DNA of 44,342 bases from Pachysolen tannophilus NRRL Y-2460 (Eukaryota > Ascomycota > Pichiomycetes > Alaninales > Pachysolenaceae): NCBI GenBank assembly GCA_001661245.1, contig KV454015.1, positions 625,144-669,485 on the forward strand. The letters run 5' to 3'. The notes below the pieces were generated by a model. The model was not told the origin of the DNA and did no database searches. It saw only the letters and a program-made list of their open reading frames with translations. Below, piece after piece: positions 10,008 to 20,951 of this stretch. Made by a program: the position numbers and the translations under genes. Every line of letters starts with the position of its first letter. The stretch's first letter is position 1.

Positions 10008-11393
10008 CAGTAATCATACTGATTAATTTCACCTTGAAATTTAAATATTCTTTTTAATGTGTAAATTTAGTTTTAATATTTAAAATAAAAATTGGGTATT
10101 GTATTTAGCTGCCAATTATCTGTTTACGTACTTGATCTGCTCCAGCCGAACGAACAGAAAAATAAAAAAAAAAAAAAAAAAAAAAAGTCTCACTGGTTAT
10201 AATGGAAACAATAATAACCGCCCTTCTTTATTGTTCAAAAGCCCCAATTCGGGTGACAAAAGGTTAAAGACATATATATATATATATATATAATAAAGAG
10301 ATGTATAAGTTGTTAAGTATTCCAGAAGCATATATAGAATCAAAATGTAGAAAATTTTTTAAGTCTGATATCTAGGTTTCAATATTAGGTATTATTAAGT
10401 AGTGAGAATTTTTAGTTTAATTCTTGTTGTTTTGTTTATTTTTCTTACACTCTAGTTCCCAATATTTGATAATAAATTTGAAAAAAAAAAAAAAGAAAGA
10501 TGACAATTACAACCAGAATAGAGTTTGATCATTACTCATAATTGAATCATTTATTAAATTAAGTTTTTTCGTATTTTTTTGAAATTTTTGAAATTTTTTA
10601 TGCAGCAGAGTCAAAAAGAAAAGAGAAAAAAGAAGAGATGATGATAATAATTTCCGTTATAGAAGTTTGTCGTCGAAAACCGATGGTACCTACCAACCTT
10701 TTAGGTTTATTTTTTTTTTTTTTTTATTTATTTATTGATTTGTTTTTCTTTAAAAAAAAAAATAAAAAAATTTTACCAATTCTTCAAGTGGGGTTTTGGA
10801 GATGTCCAATTTACTAAATCGTTAAAGAATCTTGATGTATATTTGACGTTTTGTTCTTTGCTCTTGTAAAAAATTGTTTTCGTTCATGCGGCTTGTGCTT
10901 TAAAAAAAATTTTTTTTTTCTTTACTCTGCATAAAGGGTGCATGATAACAGATGTTAAGAAGAATAACGTCCCGAATTCTCCTTTCTATTTGATTGCTAC
11001 AAATATATATCATCTATGAAAAATAAACCTACTTTTAATTACCTTTATTGGTATTTTAAATTTATGAAACGTAGGAGATAACGTTTCCCGAATTTTTTTG
11101 AAGATAAACACCGTAAAGCCTAAAATTGGGGTCTATTTTAAGAAAAAAAATTGTTCTGGCTGCGTGCGAGAAAGTACTTTTATTTCTAGAATTATATGGT
11201 TGTAACTTATTTCATCTTGCTTAAAGCCTAAAGTAAATGGATTAGATGAAAAATGTAACACTATAACAAATCATCTGATTTCTGTTAACCGAGAAAACTA
11301 GTTTGAGGGGGAAAGAAATAAAATAATAAATAGAATTGAACACGTTGAAAGAAAAGAAATAAAAGGTATTGAAACCGTTTTTTGTTTTTGTTT

Positions 11394-11422
11394 TCAATTG
11401 ATTGATTGATTGATTGATTGAT
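11394..11422. repeat. (TTGA)n microsatellite
   Basis: About seven TTGA units in a row. It is a simple repeat with no associated gene. Confidence 0.85.
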
Positions 11423-12426
11423 TCTTTCTACTTAATATTATCATTTATATAAATTTATAGATGAATTTTTAACAAAGATTTAATTTGTGTAGTTAAACAA
11501 TCTTGGGGTAGATTCTAGCTTATTGCTTGAAACTATTTGTTTCACATTTGAGCTTAATAAAGTTTATAGAGAGTCCTCCGTCAAAAACCGCTCGTAGGAA
11601 ATCAATTTATTTCTTGGAACACATGTATTATGTTCAGAAGAACTGGACGGATCTATTTCCTTTTTCTTTAATAGCAATTATTTTTCTTCGGTTTTTCGGT
11701 TTTCTGTTACAAACTCAAGTTTAGGGTTATTTTGCATTTAGATTATTTACAATACGTTACAAATGCAAGAGAATCTTCGATTAACCTTTGCTGTTTTTTT
11801 TTTAGCCGTGTCGTTAACTGAATCACTTCTTTCAACGTTTAAATTGTTTACAATTTTTTTTTGAAAAAAAAAAAAATGACTTTAGCTAACTTCAAAACTA
11901 TTTAATTAAAGTTCTGTATATGTTATCAAATGAACAAGAAACGTCAATGAAGAAGAAAAAAAAAAAAAAAAACTAATGGTTGCTTCCTTGAATAATAAAC
12001 CTAAAGTAAAGTTCAGTGCTTGGCTGTAAAGAAGCCCATTTCTAATTGTTGGGAGAACAATTTTTTTTTTAGACGCAACTAAGTAAGCAAATAGTGAGGT
12101 AATCAACTTTAAACTTTATTCAGCGTGTAAAAAATTTATCTGACTTCTTCTATCTATTTAAGTTACTTAGCGTAGTTAAAAAAAAGAAAAAATACCGTAT
12201 TCTACTCCATGTTTCATGCAAAAAATTATTTTGTCTCTTAATTTTTTTCTTTTTTTTCTGGCTATCTCCAACTGTTAAAAAGTATATTTTACAAAAATTA
12301 GGTTGTTTATTGCCCTTCTACGTCAAAGTGATAAAGTTAAAATGATTTGAAAGAGAGAAAAAAAAGAAATCTTGTCGGAGTTTACAACTAAATATTTTGG
12401 TATTTTCGCAAACCATTATAAAAATT

Positions 12427-12428
<2 letters not shown>

Positions 12429-12463
<35 letters not shown>
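12429..12463. repeat. (TA)n microsatellite
   Basis: A nearly pure TA tract of about 34 bases ends some 70 bases before the ATG at 12531. It may serve as the TATA or core-promoter region of that gene and is likely to vary in length between strains. Confidence 0.8.
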
Positions 12464-12467
<4 letters not shown>

Positions 12468-12530
12468 AAATAATTTTTTTTTGTCATGAGTAAAAGTAAT
12501 ATTTTCTAAAAAAACAAAATAGTAACGAAT

Positions 12531-13425
12531 ATGCCAGTTACATTATTAGATGAAAACTGTTATTCACTTGACAGTTTTCCTCAAGATGATGGATTTTATG
12601 CAAAGAAAGAAATTTTTAAAAAAAATAATAATACAAGAAATGTATTTGATGAGAATAATGAAGGAGAAGTTATTAGAAGAAAACTTTTAAATTTTTCATT
12701 TCCAAATACAAATCAAAATCAAGAACCGTTATCTCCAAAATCGGACTGTGGACCACTTGATGCACCACTTGATGCACCATTGGAAACACGGTACGATGGT
12801 TATAATTATAGTGACAATGGATGTCCACTGTTATATGGCGGTTCTCCATCATTGTCCAATCATCATTCTCGTTCCACAGCCATTTCAATCGATTCTTCTA
12901 TATCCAAAATTTCAACTGCTCCTAGCAATTGTAGTAGTTTCACTACAAGAGAAAGTTCAGAAGCACGGTTATCATTATTTCCAAACTATGAGATTAAACA
13001 AATACCAGTACCATCACAACCTGTTACCATAGATTTGGATGAAGTTTCTAGAGCTTTTACAAGAAGAGAAGCCGTTGGCGGCGTGAACATGAATCTCCCA
13101 TTGGTCAATAAGAGATCAGGCTCATTTGCCAAAGTCATGGAAGATGTTAGTGAAGATGAAGAAGATAAAGAAAAAGAAAAGGAAAAAAATGAAGAGGAAG
13201 ATAAAAATAAAGATAATAATAATAGCAGCATCTCTAATAGCGTTGACGCTGAATTAGACAGAACAATTGGACTATTGGAATTCTTGTTAACAGACCCAAT
13301 GGAGGAAACAGTGGACTTGAGAAATGAAGTCAATAAGAAAAGATGTATTCATCAGGATGATGAAAATATACTGCTTGTCCAGTCTACATTTTTTGAAAAA
13401 AACTTGTCTGACCAAGATACAGTCA

Positions 13426-13457
<32 letters not shown>

Positions 13458-13577
13458 ACATCAGATAATTACAGCAACACACCTAGATTTGAAAGAAGAG
13501 GTAGTTTAATTACAAGACTGATGAAAAACATAACTGATAACTTGAGAATCCGATACAAGAGTATGGATGACAATTAA
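12531..13577 (+). CDS. Unknown acidic, Ser/Asn-rich protein
   Basis: I do not recognise this 348-residue protein. It starts MPVTLLDENCYSLDSF. It has a short tandem PLDA repeat near residue 78, a Ser-rich stretch (about residues 110-150) and a strongly acidic/Lys block (DEEDKEKEKEKNEEEDKNKD) near residue 210. An Ala run (AAEAAAAAA) lies near residue 304. The C-terminal segment, FERRGSLITRLMKNITDNL, looks like an amphipathic helix preceded by RRGS, a good basophilic-kinase (PKA-type) phosphosite. There is no signal peptide, membrane segment or zinc motif. It reads like a regulatory or scaffold protein that is largely disordered. It is expected to be real because the frame is long, has an ATG and sits downstream of a TA-rich promoter. 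Confidence 0.7.
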
Positions 13578-13896
13578 AATAAATAAAAATTTTTATTATC
13601 TACTATTTTTTTTTAGTATGGTGATTTAGCATATCTAACTTTTTATAAGGAAAATAAAATAATAATAATAACAATAGTAAATAAAACTTTTAATTGTAGT
13701 AGTAATAATAATAATAATTTGATAAGTTTTTACTTTTTTTTTAGTTACTTACATCTTGATGCATATGAACATTATTTTTTCGTTAATCGGCGATGAGCAC
13801 TTTTCTTTTCCTAAAACAGCCAAATGGGTAAAAACACCGAAGAAGACGGATAGATTTAAGGTTAAGATGAAAGGTACAATAGTAACAAAAAGTAAT

Positions 13897-13925
13897 AGGG
13901 GCGTCCAGCCCCTTTTCCAGCCCCT
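13897..13925. promoter_or_regulatory. Clustered stress-response elements (AGGGG/CCCCT)
   Basis: AGGGG at 13897-13901 and CCCCT at 13909-13913 and 13921-13925; the two CCCCT copies sit in a 12-base tandem duplication. This is the core bound by Msn2/Msn4-type factors. It lies 1.5 kb before the pump start and 320 bases after the previous gene, so the target is uncertain. Confidence 0.35.
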
Positions 13926-14712
13926 TTTTCCTTCCCATACAGAACAAAACAAAAAAAAAAACTTGTTTGTTTGTTTACATATTTAAAAAAACAAAAATAT
14001 TATTTTTTTTTCCCTTCCCTTTCGGTTCGGCAAAAAAGAAAAAAAAAGAAAAGAAAAAAGAACTCGCACAAAATTTAATTTTTTTTTTTTGAGAATTTTC
14101 CCAAAAAAACAAAAAAAAAAAAAAGTGCGGTATTTTTTATAACGCGGCAAACTTTTGTTACCACAACAATTTTTTTTTTTTTTTTCAAAACAAAAAAATA
14201 TCCTAGAAATTTCTCATGCAAGGTCCGGAGAAGAGGATATAAGAGATAAAAGCAGTTGAAGTTATTACTCAAATTTATTGAAAAAAATTGGTTTCAACCA
14301 GTAGAAACAATCGAATTGATACACTACTTTTAACTTTATTTTCGAACACGGCAAATCAAAAACAAGAGAAAAATAATAAATACAATTATTAAGAAACAAA
14401 AAAAACTTAACACATTAATAATATACTAACTATTACCTGATACCTAAATATTAATTAATTACCTTGATCAGTTGGTCATCTTGACTTAAATAATCCATCT
14501 CAATTTATTATATTTTTTTTCTTTCTTTCTTGTTTTCAATGATCTAGAAAGACCAATCAATTGATAACAATGCTATTTTATTACTTCTTACCTATTACCT
14601 ATTCAGCACTAACCGATAGATAATGCACGATCGGTTCGTACATATTTTATTCTCTCAAAAGGGTGAACAGAAACTAACCGAGCTGATAAAAAGTTTTTTT
14701 TTCGCAAAAAGT

Positions 14713-14893
14713 GTGCGCACTACTCTCATGATACGCTTCAAGAAAATTAAGATGCGCAAACAACATTATCATAGAAAAGTATACAAAAGTATTACAAAAG
14801 TATACAAACACCACTGTAAATTTTGATAAAGCGTTACAAAAAGCGGTGGAAAGTGAGAGCTGTAAATACGCTTGTGCGTGCGCAGTAAGCGTA
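14713..14893. promoter_or_regulatory. Cluster of TGCGCA and TACGCTT motifs
   Basis: Within 181 bases are a perfect palindrome GTGCGCAC (14713-14720), TGCGCA at 14753-14758 and 14879-14884, and TACGCTT at 14732-14738, 14867-14873 and inverted at 14887-14893. AAAAGTATAC repeats lie between. The patch stands out from its AT-rich surroundings and lies 500-680 bases upstream of the pump, a likely activator region. The cognate factor is unknown to me. Confidence 0.35.
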
Positions 14894-15391
14894 CCTCATT
14901 ATCTCACTCAGTTAATATAATTTTCTTTATTACGCGGGAACCAACTCTTTTTTTTTTCTCTTAAAAACTTACATACGGAGTAAAGTTTTTTATTTACCAA
15001 TTACCTCTAATAAACTAGTCAAATTTAACCGCTAACCGTCTTTTTTTTTAAAATTATTACGGCTAATATTAGGTATTATTATTATTATTATTTTTTTTTT
15101 ATGTGAAAAAAAAAAAACAGCGCTTAGGTTCAAAATGAAAATGAAAGATGAAAAAAGTATAAATATGAATGAATATCCAGATGAAAGTAAGGAATTGTTA
15201 AAATGAAGTTTTGTTTTTTAATTTGATTTTTTAATTTACTTTCTTATTTATTTGTTTTTTGTTTTTTTTTTATTTTATTTTATTTTCTTTTTTTTTTCAT
15301 TTAATTTTTTTTACCAACTTCTTAGTTCTATTTCTGAAAAGTTGGCTTATTGAAAGGAAAGAATAGAATATAATAAAAAATTTAGTCAAAA

Positions 15392-18300
15392 ATGGCTGAT
15401 CATAATAAAGATAGTGATCTTGAAAGTTTGGATTCGGGTGCTGAAAATATTCAACCATATGACCCAAATGCAGTAACCAATGAAAAAATTGGTAAGCATT
15501 CGACCAAGTCTTCTTTCCAAAGTAAACGTTCTACTGCTGATGTTGAAGGACAAGATGGTGATATGCTTTCAAATCATATCTCGAACATTTTAAGTTCTCC
15601 AGATGGTGTTCAAAGAATTGAAAGTTTAGCAAGAGTCTTGTCAAGAAAGACAAAGACTGAAATGCAAAATTTTGAAGTTAATGCTGATAATTTTGATCTT
15701 GAACTTTTACTTAATTATCTTCATGATAAATCTCTGGAACAAGGTATTGTTTCCAATGAGGCTGGTGTTGCTTTCCATAATTTAACAGCAACAGGTATTG
15801 ATGCTTCTGCTGCATATGGACCATCTTGTGAAGAAATGTTAAGAGATGCTTTTAAATGGCCAGCAAAATGGTTTAAGAAAGATACTACACCAATAAGAAA
15901 AATTATTCAAAATTTCACTGGTGTTATAGAAGCTGGTGAAATGTGTTTAGTAATTGGTAGACCAGGTGCTGGTTGTTCCACATTATTAAAATGTCTTTCT
16001 GGTGAAACTAGTGAAATGAAAGGTGTTGAAGGTAGCATTTTATATGATGGTTTATCAAGTGAAGAAATGATGAAACATTTTAAAGGTTATGTTGTATATA
16101 ACCCGGAATTGGATTTCCATTTCCCATTAATCACTGTTAAACAAACAATTGATTTTGCATTGAAAACTAAAACTCCACGTAAACGTATTGATGGTATTTC
16201 TAGATCTCAATATGTTGATACGATGAGAGATTTATGGTGTACCGTCTTTGGTTTAAGACATACTTATGCTACAAAAGTAGGTAACGATTTCGTTCGTGGT
16301 GTTTCTGGTGGTGAAAGAAAAAGAGTTTCATTAGTTGAAGCCCTTTGTTGTAATGGTGCCATTTATTCTTGGGATAATGCAACAAGAGGTTTAGATGCTT
16401 CCACTGCTTTGGAATTTGCTCAAGCTATACGTACAGCTACTAATATGTTAAATAACTCAGCTTTAGTTGCTATTTATCAAGCTGGTGAAAATATCTTTGA
16501 ATTATTTGATAAAGTTATTGTCTTATATTTAGGTAGACAAGTTTATTTCGGTAGAGCTAAAGATGCTAAAGCTTATTTCCAAAAAATGGGTTGGTTCTGT
16601 CCTCTGCGTATGACAACTCCAGAATTTTTAACTTCTATTACAGATCCAAATGGTCGTACTCCAATTGAAGGAATGGAAGATAAAGTTCCAAATACTGCTG
16701 AAGAATTTGAAAACTATTGGTTGAATTCTCCAGAATATCGTGAATGTTTAGCAGAATACGAACGTTATTCTTCTTTACATCCTGAAGATGAAACTAGACA
16801 AAGATTGGAATTGGCTACTAAACAAAGAAAACAAGTTCTTCAAAGAAAACAGTCACAATTTGTTGTTAACTATTTTTCACAATTGTTATATTTGATTCAA
16901 AGAGGTTTCCAAAGAACTCTGGGTGATTTAACTTATACCTGTATTTATTTGTCCTCTTTCTTAACTAAAGGTTTAGTCGTCGGTTCTATGTTCTATAAGA
17001 TTCCTGAAACTACTGATGGTGCTTATAGTCGTGGTGGTATATTGTTTTATTGTTTGCTTTTCTGTGCTTTAACTTCTTTGGCTGAAATTGCTCATAGTTT
17101 TGCTAATCGTCCAATTCTTGTTAAACAGAAAAGTTATTCCATGTATCATATTTCTGGTGAAGCATTACAAGAAATTATTTCCGAATTACCTGTTAAATTT
17201 ATTGCCGTTGTTGTTTTAGCTCTTACTTCTTACTGGATGCCTCATTTAAAACATGAAGCAGGTGCGTTCTTCAGTTTCTTTATCTTTTTGTTAGTTGTTC
17301 AACAATGTATGAGTTTTATTTTCAAACTTGTTGCTACTGTTACTAAAGATGGTGGTACTGCTCATGCTCTTGGTGGTTTATGGGTTCTTATGCTTTGTGT
17401 TTACACAGGTTTTATCTTACCATTACCAAAGATGCATCACTGGATTAAATGGATTAATTGGTTAAACCCAATGCGTTATTGTTATGAAAGTTTGGTTGCC
17501 ACTGAATTCCATGGTAGAATGATGGAATGTGCTGCTTTAGTTCCTTCTGGTCTTGGTTATGAGAATGTTTCTCTTTCAAACCAAATTTGTAACTTATATG
17601 GTGCCGTTGCTGGTGAATCTCAAGTTTCTGGTGATAAGTATATTACTGCCAAATTTCACTTTCACTTTTCTCATACATGGAGAAATTTCGGTATTAACAT
17701 TGCATGGACAGCAGGCTTTATTATGTTGAATGTTATCTTATCTGAATTCATCAAGAATGTCGAAGGTGGTGGTGATATGTTATTATACAAAAGAGGTCAC
17801 TTACCAGAAGCAGGTTTAGAAGTTGCTGATGCCAAGGTTGCAACAAGAGATGAAATGATGGAAGCTCTTAATGGTCCAGGTGTCGATTTGGAGAAAGTTA
17901 TCGCTGAAAAAGATGTCTTTTCATGGCAAAAATTGGAATATGTTATTCCTTATGATGGTGCAACACGTATGCTTTTGGACAATATTCAAGGTTATGTTAA
18001 ACCAGGTACAATGACTGCTTTGATGGGTGAATCTGGTGCAGGTAAGACAACTTTATTAAATGTCTTGGCTCAACGTGTGAACTTTGGTGTTATCACTGGT
18101 GATATGTTTGTTAATGGTAGACCAATTGATTCATCGTTCAAGAGAAGAACTGGTTATGTCCAACAACAAGATTTGCATTTAGCAGAATACTCTGTCAGAG
18201 AATCTTTAAGATTTGCTGCTGATTTACGTCAACCAAAGAATGTTCCTCAATCAGAGAAATATGAATACGTTGAAAAGATTATTAACTTATTAGGTATGCA

Positions 18301-19966
18301 AAACTATGCTGAAGCTATCATTGGTAAAATCGGTAGAGGTTTGAATGTTGAACAGAGAAAGAAATTATCCATTGGTGTAGAATTGGTTGCTAAGCCATCT
18401 TTGTTATTATTCTTGGATGAACCAACTTCCGGTTTGGATTCTCAATCTGCTTGGTCTATCGTACAATTCTTAAGAGCATTGGCTGATTCTGGTCAAGCTA
18501 TTTTGTGTACTATTCACCAGCCTTCTGCAACATTATTCGAAGTTTTCGATCGTTTATTGTTATTGAAGAAAGGTGGTAAGACTGTTTACTTTGGTGATAT
18601 TGGTCCAAATTCATCCACTATGTTGTCATATTTTGAAAGACAAAGTGGTATAAAGTGTAATGCTAGTGAAAATCCAGCTGAGTATATTTTGAATTGTATT
18701 GGTGCAGGTGCAACTGCTAGTGCTGATGCCGACTGGCATGATTTATGGATATCTTCTCCAGAATTTGCTGCCGTTACTGCTGATATTGAATTATTACATC
18801 GTGAGTTGCCAAAGAGACCTATCCCTGAAACCGCTGATACTTTAAAATCGAAATTTGCTACTACTTATGATCGTCAATTCTGGACTGTCTTGAAGAGAAC
18901 TTACATTCAATTCTGGAGATCTCCTATTTATATCAGAGCCAAGTTTTTGGAATGTGTCTTTTGTGCTTTATTCGTCGGTTTTTCGTTCGTCGGTGTTAAT
19001 CACTCTGTTTCTGGTGCTAGTGAAGCTTTCTCCTCTATCTTTATGGTTTTATTGATTAGTTTAGCCATGATTAATCAATTACACGTGTTTGCTTATGATA
19101 CCAGAGAATTGTTTGAAGTTAGAGAAGCTGCTTCTAATACCTTCCACTGGAGTTGTTTATTACTTTCGCATACCTTGTTAGAAATTTACTGGTCGACGAT
19201 TTGTGAGTTCTTATGCTATGTCTGTTACTATTTCCCAGCTCAATTTTCTGGAACTCCTCATCATGCCGGTTACTTCTTCTTTGTTTACGTCGTTATTTTC
19301 CCAATGTACTTCTGTACTTATGGTTTATGGGTCCTTTATTTCTCTCCTGATGTTCCATCAGCTTCAATGATTAACTCAAATCTTTTTGCTTCCATGTTGT
19401 TATTCTGTGGTATATTGCAACCAAGAAAGTATATGCCAGGTTTCTGGAGAAGATTTATGTACAATGTTTCAGCTTTTACATATGTCGTTCAAGCATTAGT
19501 TGCTCCATTAGTTCATAACAGAACTATTAAATGTACCAGTGATGAATATAACATTATGGATCCTCCAGATGGACAAACTTGTGGTGATTTCTTACTGACT
19601 TATATTGACAATAACGGTGGTTATATAGAAAATGAAGATGCTACTTCATCTTGTGAATATTGTCCATACACTTATCAAACTCAAGTTGTTGAACAATATA
19701 ACGTCAAGTGGGAATACAGGTGGAGAAATGTTGGTATCTTGTATGCTTACATTGTCTTCAACGTCTTTGCGATGTTGTCTTGTTATTACATAATGAGAGT
19801 TAAGGTTTGGTCTTTCAAATCTTTGTTGAATTTCAAGAAATGGTTCTCTGGTGGACATAAAGAGAGACATGAACCAGAAACCAATATTTTTGCACCAAAA
19901 GCAGGTGATGAAAATATCGGTGTTCAAGCTGAGCAAATGTCAGAAGACGAAAAAAAAAGCAGTTAA
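15392..19966 (+). CDS. SNQ2: Pleiotropic drug resistance ABC transporter, SNQ2 type
   Basis: A full-size ABCG (PDR) plasma-membrane efflux pump of 1524 residues arranged NBD-TMD-NBD-TMD. NBD1 has the deviant Walker A GRPGAGCSTLLK (about residue 188, Cys replacing Lys), signature VSGGERKRVS and degenerate Walker B with WDNATRGLD. NBD2 has canonical GESGAGKTTLLN (about residue 878), degenerate signature LNVEQRKKLS and LFLDEPTSGLDSQS. This asymmetry is normal for the family. SNQ2-like landmarks over PDR5 are EEQGI-type N-terminal sequence (LEQGIVSNEAGV), WLNSPEY, EGGGDML, RPIDSSFKRRTGYVQQQDLH, GAGATAS and DWHDLW. S. cerevisiae Snq2 (1501 residues) exports 4-nitroquinoline oxide and other xenobiotics. 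The ATG follows a long T-rich leader. Confidence 0.93.
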   Translation: MADHNKDSDLESLDSGAENIQPYDPNAVTNEKIGKHSTKSSFQSKRSTADVEGQDGDMLSNHISNILSSPDGVQRIESLARVLSRKTKTEMQNFEVNADNFDLELLLNYLHDKSLEQGIVSNEAGVAFHNLTATGIDASAAYGPSCEEMLRDAFKWPAKWFKKDTTPIRKIIQNFTGVIEAGEMCLVIGRPGAGCSTLLKCLSGETSEMKGVEGSILYDGLSSEEMMKHFKGYVVYNPELDFHFPLITVKQTIDFALKTKTPRKRIDGISRSQYVDTMRDLWCTVFGLRHTYATKVGNDFVRGVSGGERKRVSLVEALCCNGAIYSWDNATRGLDASTALEFAQAIRTATNMLNNSALVAIYQAGENIFELFDKVIVLYLGRQVYFGRAKDAKAYFQKMGWFCPLRMTTPEFLTSITDPNGRTPIEGMEDKVPNTAEEFENYWLNSPEYRECLAEYERYSSLHPEDETRQRLELATKQRKQVLQRKQSQFVVNYFSQLLYLIQRGFQRTLGDLTYTCIYLSSFLTKGLVVGSMFYKIPETTDGAYSRGGILFYCLLFCALTSLAEIAHSFANRPILVKQKSYSMYHISGEALQEIISELPVKFIAVVVLALTSYWMPHLKHEAGAFFSFFIFLLVVQQCMSFIFKLVATVTKDGGTAHALGGLWVLMLCVYTGFILPLPKMHHWIKWINWLNPMRYCYESLVATEFHGRMMECAALVPSGLGYENVSLSNQICNLYGAVAGESQVSGDKYITAKFHFHFSHTWRNFGINIAWTAGFIMLNVILSEFIKNVEGGGDMLLYKRGHLPEAGLEVADAKVATRDEMMEALNGPGVDLEKVIAEKDVFSWQKLEYVIPYDGATRMLLDNIQGYVKPGTMTALMGESGAGKTTLLNVLAQRVNFGVITGDMFVNGRPIDSSFKRRTGYVQQQDLHLAEYSVRESLRFAADLRQPKNVPQSEKYEYVEKIINLLGMQNYAEAIIGKIGRGLNVEQRKKLSIGVELVAKPSLLLFLDEPTSGLDSQSAWSIVQFLRALADSGQAILCTIHQPSATLFEVFDRLLLLKKGGKTVYFGDIGPNSSTMLSYFERQSGIKCNASENPAEYILNCIGAGATASADADWHDLWISSPEFAAVTADIELLHRELPKRPIPETADTLKSKFATTYDRQFWTVLKRTYIQFWRSPIYIRAKFLECVFCALFVGFSFVGVNHSVSGASEAFSSIFMVLLISLAMINQLHVFAYDTRELFEVREAASNTFHWSCLLLSHTLLEIYWSTICEFLCYVCYYFPAQFSGTPHHAGYFFFVYVVIFPMYFCTYGLWVLYFSPDVPSASMINSNLFASMLLFCGILQPRKYMPGFWRRFMYNVSAFTYVVQALVAPLVHNRTIKCTSDEYNIMDPPDGQTCGDFLLTYIDNNGGYIENEDATSSCEYCPYTYQTQVVEQYNVKWEYRWRNVGILYAYIVFNVFAMLSCYYIMRVKVWSFKSLLNFKKWFSGGHKERHEPETNIFAPKAGDENIGVQAEQMSEDEKKSS

Positions 19967-20579
19967 GCTTTTCTAAATAGATTATTACTACTATTTATAT
20001 TATTTGTTAACTAATTGATAGATATTTGAAATTATCTTTTTTTCATTAGTTTGTGGTTTTATTTTTTTTAAAATTTTTTTTTTTTTTTTTTTTTTTCATA
20101 TTTGGAGGTTGAATCCTTCTGATTTAATATTATTGGTTCTTTGGTTTATACATGAATTAACATTTATTATATAATATTCATTATTTTAAGTAACTGTTTT
20201 ATTTTAAACTAATTACTTTGTAAGAAATATTCGTTATTCCAGAAACTATCTAGTATAATTTATAAGCCATTCTCTTGCGGGAAAGTCCAGAAAGTCCAAT
20301 ACTACGCCTCTAGCAGTGAATTCAAGTCAATCTAGTAAAAATACTTGTAGTGGTGAAATAAGTCTTTAAAAAAAAAAATGGGAAAATGATCAACAATTAA
20401 TGTAGAGCATTAAGAATAATTATAAAAAAAAAAAAAAAAAAATTAAAAAAAACACATTCTTCCTCATGAATATATAAACTCGTGATGATACTAATAACAA
20501 TTATAACAATAGTAATGGTTTTACTATTGGTTTTACAAATTAATTCCAATAACAACCTCTTATTTTTTAAAATGTTTTT
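19967..20579. other. 3' region of the SNQ2-like gene, up to the assembly gap
   Basis: No gene seen. It contains A/T tracts and a short G/C-richer stretch near 20273-20320 with a repeated AGTCCA. It ends in the N run. Confidence 0.5.
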
Positions 20580-20901
20580 NNNNNNNNNNNNNNNNNNNNN
20601 NNNNNNNNNNNNNNNNNNNNNNNNNNNNNNNNNNNNNNNNNNNNNNNNNNNNNNNNNNNNNNNNNNNNNNNNNNNNNNNNNNNNNNNNNNNNNNNNNNNN
20701 NNNNNNNNNNNNNNNNNNNNNNNNNNNNNNNNNNNNNNNNNNNNNNNNNNNNNNNNNNNNNNNNNNNNNNNNNNNNNNNNNNNNNNNNNNNNNNNNNNNN
20801 NNNNNNNNNNNNNNNNNNNNNNNNNNNNNNNNNNNNNNNNNNNNNNNNNNNNNNNNNNNNNNNNNNNNNNNNNNNNNNNNNNNNNNNNNNNNNNNNNNNN
20901 N
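20580..20901. other. Assembly gap (322 N)
   Basis: Undetermined bases flanked on the right by a long T tract (about 20905-20930). The gap lies between convergent genes (SNQ2-like and TVP18), so no recognised coding exon is interrupted. Its true size is not known from the sequence. Confidence 0.98.
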
Positions 20902-20951
20902 AAATTTTTTTTTTTTTTTTTTTTTTTTTTATTTTCTAGTAATTTAGTTTC

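Larger units (their letters stand above)
9649..12530. other. 2.9 kb gene-poor region between CYC1 and an unknown gene
   Basis: No convincing coding sequence was found on either strand; the short open frames lack ATG starts or homology. Contents are a minus-strand CCAAT box at 10003-10007 (about 355 bases before the CYC1 start), a 23-base A run at 10164-10186, a (TA)n tract at 10273-10292, a (TTGA)n microsatellite at about 11394-11422 and a (TA)n tract at 12429-12463 just before the next gene. Much of it is probably a long regulatory region for the flanking divergent genes. Confidence 0.55.
13578..15391. other. 1.8 kb upstream region of the SNQ2-like pump
   Basis: No coding sequence was recognised. 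It holds three stress-element cores (AGGGG or CCCCT) at 13897-13925, a CGG direct repeat at 14023-14030, a G/C-richer patch of short repeats at 14713-14893, and long T/A tracts before the start at 15392. Length and composition suggest a complex promoter for a drug-responsive transporter. Confidence 0.55.

Noticed and set aside
10099-10293. 64-residue frame in the 2.9 kb spacer
   Set aside because: Made of a poly-Lys A tract and TA repeat, with no ATG at its start and no homology.
10637-10680. ATGATGA resembling a box C of a C/D snoRNA
   Set aside because: No convincing box D, terminal stem or guide element was found at a suitable distance.
11527-11724. 65-residue hydrophobic frame
   Set aside because: Starts with TTG, is A/T-driven, and resembles no protein.
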